From positions 1 through 43,150 of the forward strand of contig PWWL01000308.1 of the NCBI GenBank assembly GCA_003561515.1: 43,150 nucleotides of DNA. The letters run 5' to 3'. Source of the DNA: Balneolaceae bacterium. Its GTDB lineage: Bacteria > Bacteroidota > Rhodothermia > Balneolales > Balneolaceae. The translations under genes were made by a program, and so were the position numbers. Each line of letters begins with the position of its first letter. The first letter of the stretch is position 1. Positions 41,962 to 43,150 of the stretch are shown here, one piece after another. A model generated the notes under the pieces. It was given only the letters and a program-made list of their open reading frames with translations, was not told the DNA's origin and did no database searches.

Positions 41962-43150
41962 TACATTCAAGAATATTCATGTTACTTACGCTTGTTCTGT
42001 TTTCAATTCTATTATCGGCATGCGAACAGGGCAACGATCAAAACAAGCGCATAGCCAGCTACGTTGTTATCATTGGCATTGATGGATTAAGTCCCGATGG
42101 TCTTCGAAATTCGGAGGCTCCGAATCTTCAGCGACTTGCCAGTGAGGGCGCCCACAGTAACCACGCAAGGGCAGTAATGCCTACCAATAGCGGACCGAAC
42201 TGGGCTTCACTGCTGAATGGAACCACTGTTGAGCAGCATGGAGTAATGGTAAACTCGTGGACTCCCGACGATTTTGTGATGCCTCCTGTGGTTGTTTATG
42301 AAGACAATGTATTTCCTTCCATATTTGCTGTAATCCGACACCAGCTTCCCGATGCCGAAACAGGTGCTATTTTTGATTGGAACCCGATGGAGCGCTACGT
42401 AGAAAATGAATTAATTAGCAACCTCCAGCTTCCATCCGATCATTTCGAAACCACCCGGCTGGCATCAGACTATTTTCGTGCGAGTCGTCCCGATTTTACG
42501 TTCATACAGCTTGACCATGTGGATAGTGCTCTTCACCGTTACGGACACGGCTCTGATGAATATTATAAAGCGGTCGCAAATGCTGACTCCCTTGTGGGAT
42601 TGATGCTGGATGCACTCAAAGAAACCGGGATGTATGAAGAAACAGTGATCTTGGTAACCTCCGATCATGGAGGGTTGGGACAAGGCCACGGCGGCAATTC
42701 TCCGCAGGAGATGCAGGTTCCATTTATCGTTTATGGAAAAGGTGTAAAAAGGGGCCACCTTCTTCGTCAGCCAATAAACGCATACGACGTTCCTGCAACT
42801 GCCCTCTTTGCTCTCGGCCTGAAAGTGCCGTTTGAATGGACCGGCCGGCCGGTAAAAGCAGCCTTTACAGGCTATGATGATCCTGAACTGATGTTTCACC
42901 TGAATCACCTGATAAATGAGCCGGAAATACTTCCGGGCAGAGACGGCTTTAACCCGGCAGGCGGACTTTTTATCGAAGAGCCGGCAATAATGGAAATTGT
43001 GAATCCTCACAATGTGGGTGAAATCCGATTTACAACAGACGGCTCACTCCCCGGTGCTGAGTCACAGTTGTACACAGGTCCGCTTGAGATCCGTGAAAAC
43101 AGTGTTGTAAGGGCACGAATTTTTGAAAATGGGCGTCCGGTTTCACACCA
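41958..43150 (+). CDS. Alkaline-phosphatase-superfamily lipoprotein, cut by the window edge
   Basis: The ATG at 41958 overlaps the previous stop (ATGA); the frame runs to the right edge, about 397 residues visible. A lipoprotein signal ends in SILLSAC (C22). The metal and nucleophile sites follow the phosphodiesterase/nucleotide-pyrophosphatase branch: D42 in IGIDGLSPDGL, S78 in PTNSGPNWASLLNG at the nucleophile position (threonine in many relatives), LDHVDSALHRYGHG, and TSDHGGLGQGHGG. Past about residue 340 a chitobiase C-terminal-type domain begins (IRFTTDGSLPGAESQLYTG). It probably hydrolyses phosphodiester or phosphonate-ester groups outside the cell, releasing aminophosphonates; inferred from the operon. 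Confidence 0.85.
   Translation, partial: MIHSRIFMLLTLVLFSILLSACEQGNDQNKRIASYVVIIGIDGLSPDGLRNSEAPNLQRLASEGAHSNHARAVMPTNSGPNWASLLNGTTVEQHGVMVNSWTPDDFVMPPVVVYEDNVFPSIFAVIRHQLPDAETGAIFDWNPMERYVENELISNLQLPSDHFETTRLASDYFRASRPDFTFIQLDHVDSALHRYGHGSDEYYKAVANADSLVGLMLDALKETGMYEETVILVTSDHGGLGQGHGGNSPQEMQVPFIVYGKGVKRGHLLRQPINAYDVPATALFALGLKVPFEWTGRPVKAAFTGYDDPELMFHLNHLINEPEILPGRDGFNPAGGLFIEEPAIMEIVNPHNVGEIRFTTDGSLPGAESQLYTGPLEIRENSVVRARIFENGRPVSH

Overview
The window looks like a chromosomal piece from a Balneolota/Bacteroidota-type bacterium, of the kind related to Balneola, Gracilimonas or Rhodohalobacter. The evidence is the protein mix (DUF5916, GWxTD, DUF3526 permeases, TorF-like porin, DUF5690, secreted M1 peptidase, TTG/GTG/ATG starts with 4-base stop/start overlaps), an exact TAnnTTTG -7 box in front of the tRNA gene, and moderate GC. 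The taxon is inferred from protein style, not from a marker gene. No phage, insertion sequence or CRISPR array is visible.

Layout. (1) 1-8057, minus strand: a tight operon-like run made of an ABC ATPase, two DUF3526-type permeases, a DUF5916 outer-membrane protein, two exported redox enzymes with Tat-like signals (a thioredoxin-reductase-like flavoprotein and a Mn-type superoxide dismutase) and a flavoprotein cut by the window edge. (2) 8219-13088, minus strand: a metal (probably zinc) homeostasis operon with a MerC-family protein, a ribbon-helix-helix regulator with a Cys4 tail, a LolD-like ATPase, an FtsX-like permease with a His/Asp-rich loop, a DUF3299 protein, a small His/Cys protein and a COG0523 GTPase. 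A palindrome sits at its 5' end. (3) 13349-23147: tryptophan 2,3-dioxygenase, PolX, tRNA-Leu(GAG), TorF-like porin plus ammonium transporter, FabF and a GWxTD protein, with two structured non-coding stretches. (4) 23382-29946, plus strand: dnaX-ybaB-recR, a secreted M1 peptidase and malic enzyme. dnaX carries a run of nine A exactly where a gamma/tau switch would be expected. (5) 30061-34773: lipoprotein GH3 glycosidase, secreted esterase and a Nudix-type regulator with a degenerate catalytic box, with a 25-bp palindrome between the last two. (6) 35257 to the right edge: a probable phosphonate-catabolism island.

The phosphonate island is the most interesting part. A phosphonatase-like HAD hydrolase that keeps the Schiff-base lysine, a class III PLP enzyme resembling PbfA (hydroxy-aminoethylphosphonate ammonia-lyase), a DUF5690 membrane protein and a secreted alkaline-phosphatase-superfamily lipoprotein form one overlapping plus-strand operon. 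A second class III aminotransferase and a TIGR03364-type FAD oxidoreductase form a divergent overlapping operon, with an XRE-cupin regulator converging on it. The working model is that aminoethylphosphonates are released outside the cell, imported by the DUF5690 protein, and converted by three routes (transamination, FAD oxidation, ammonia elimination) to phosphonoacetaldehyde, which the HAD enzyme cleaves. Classical PhnW and phosphonate ABC transporter genes are not seen in the window.

Other notable signals are two 7-8 bp simple-repeat arrays (one just upstream of polX), two copies of a hairpin repeat with matched arm changes, a 166-bp foldback followed by a terminator, and a probable remnant of a malic-enzyme C-terminus.
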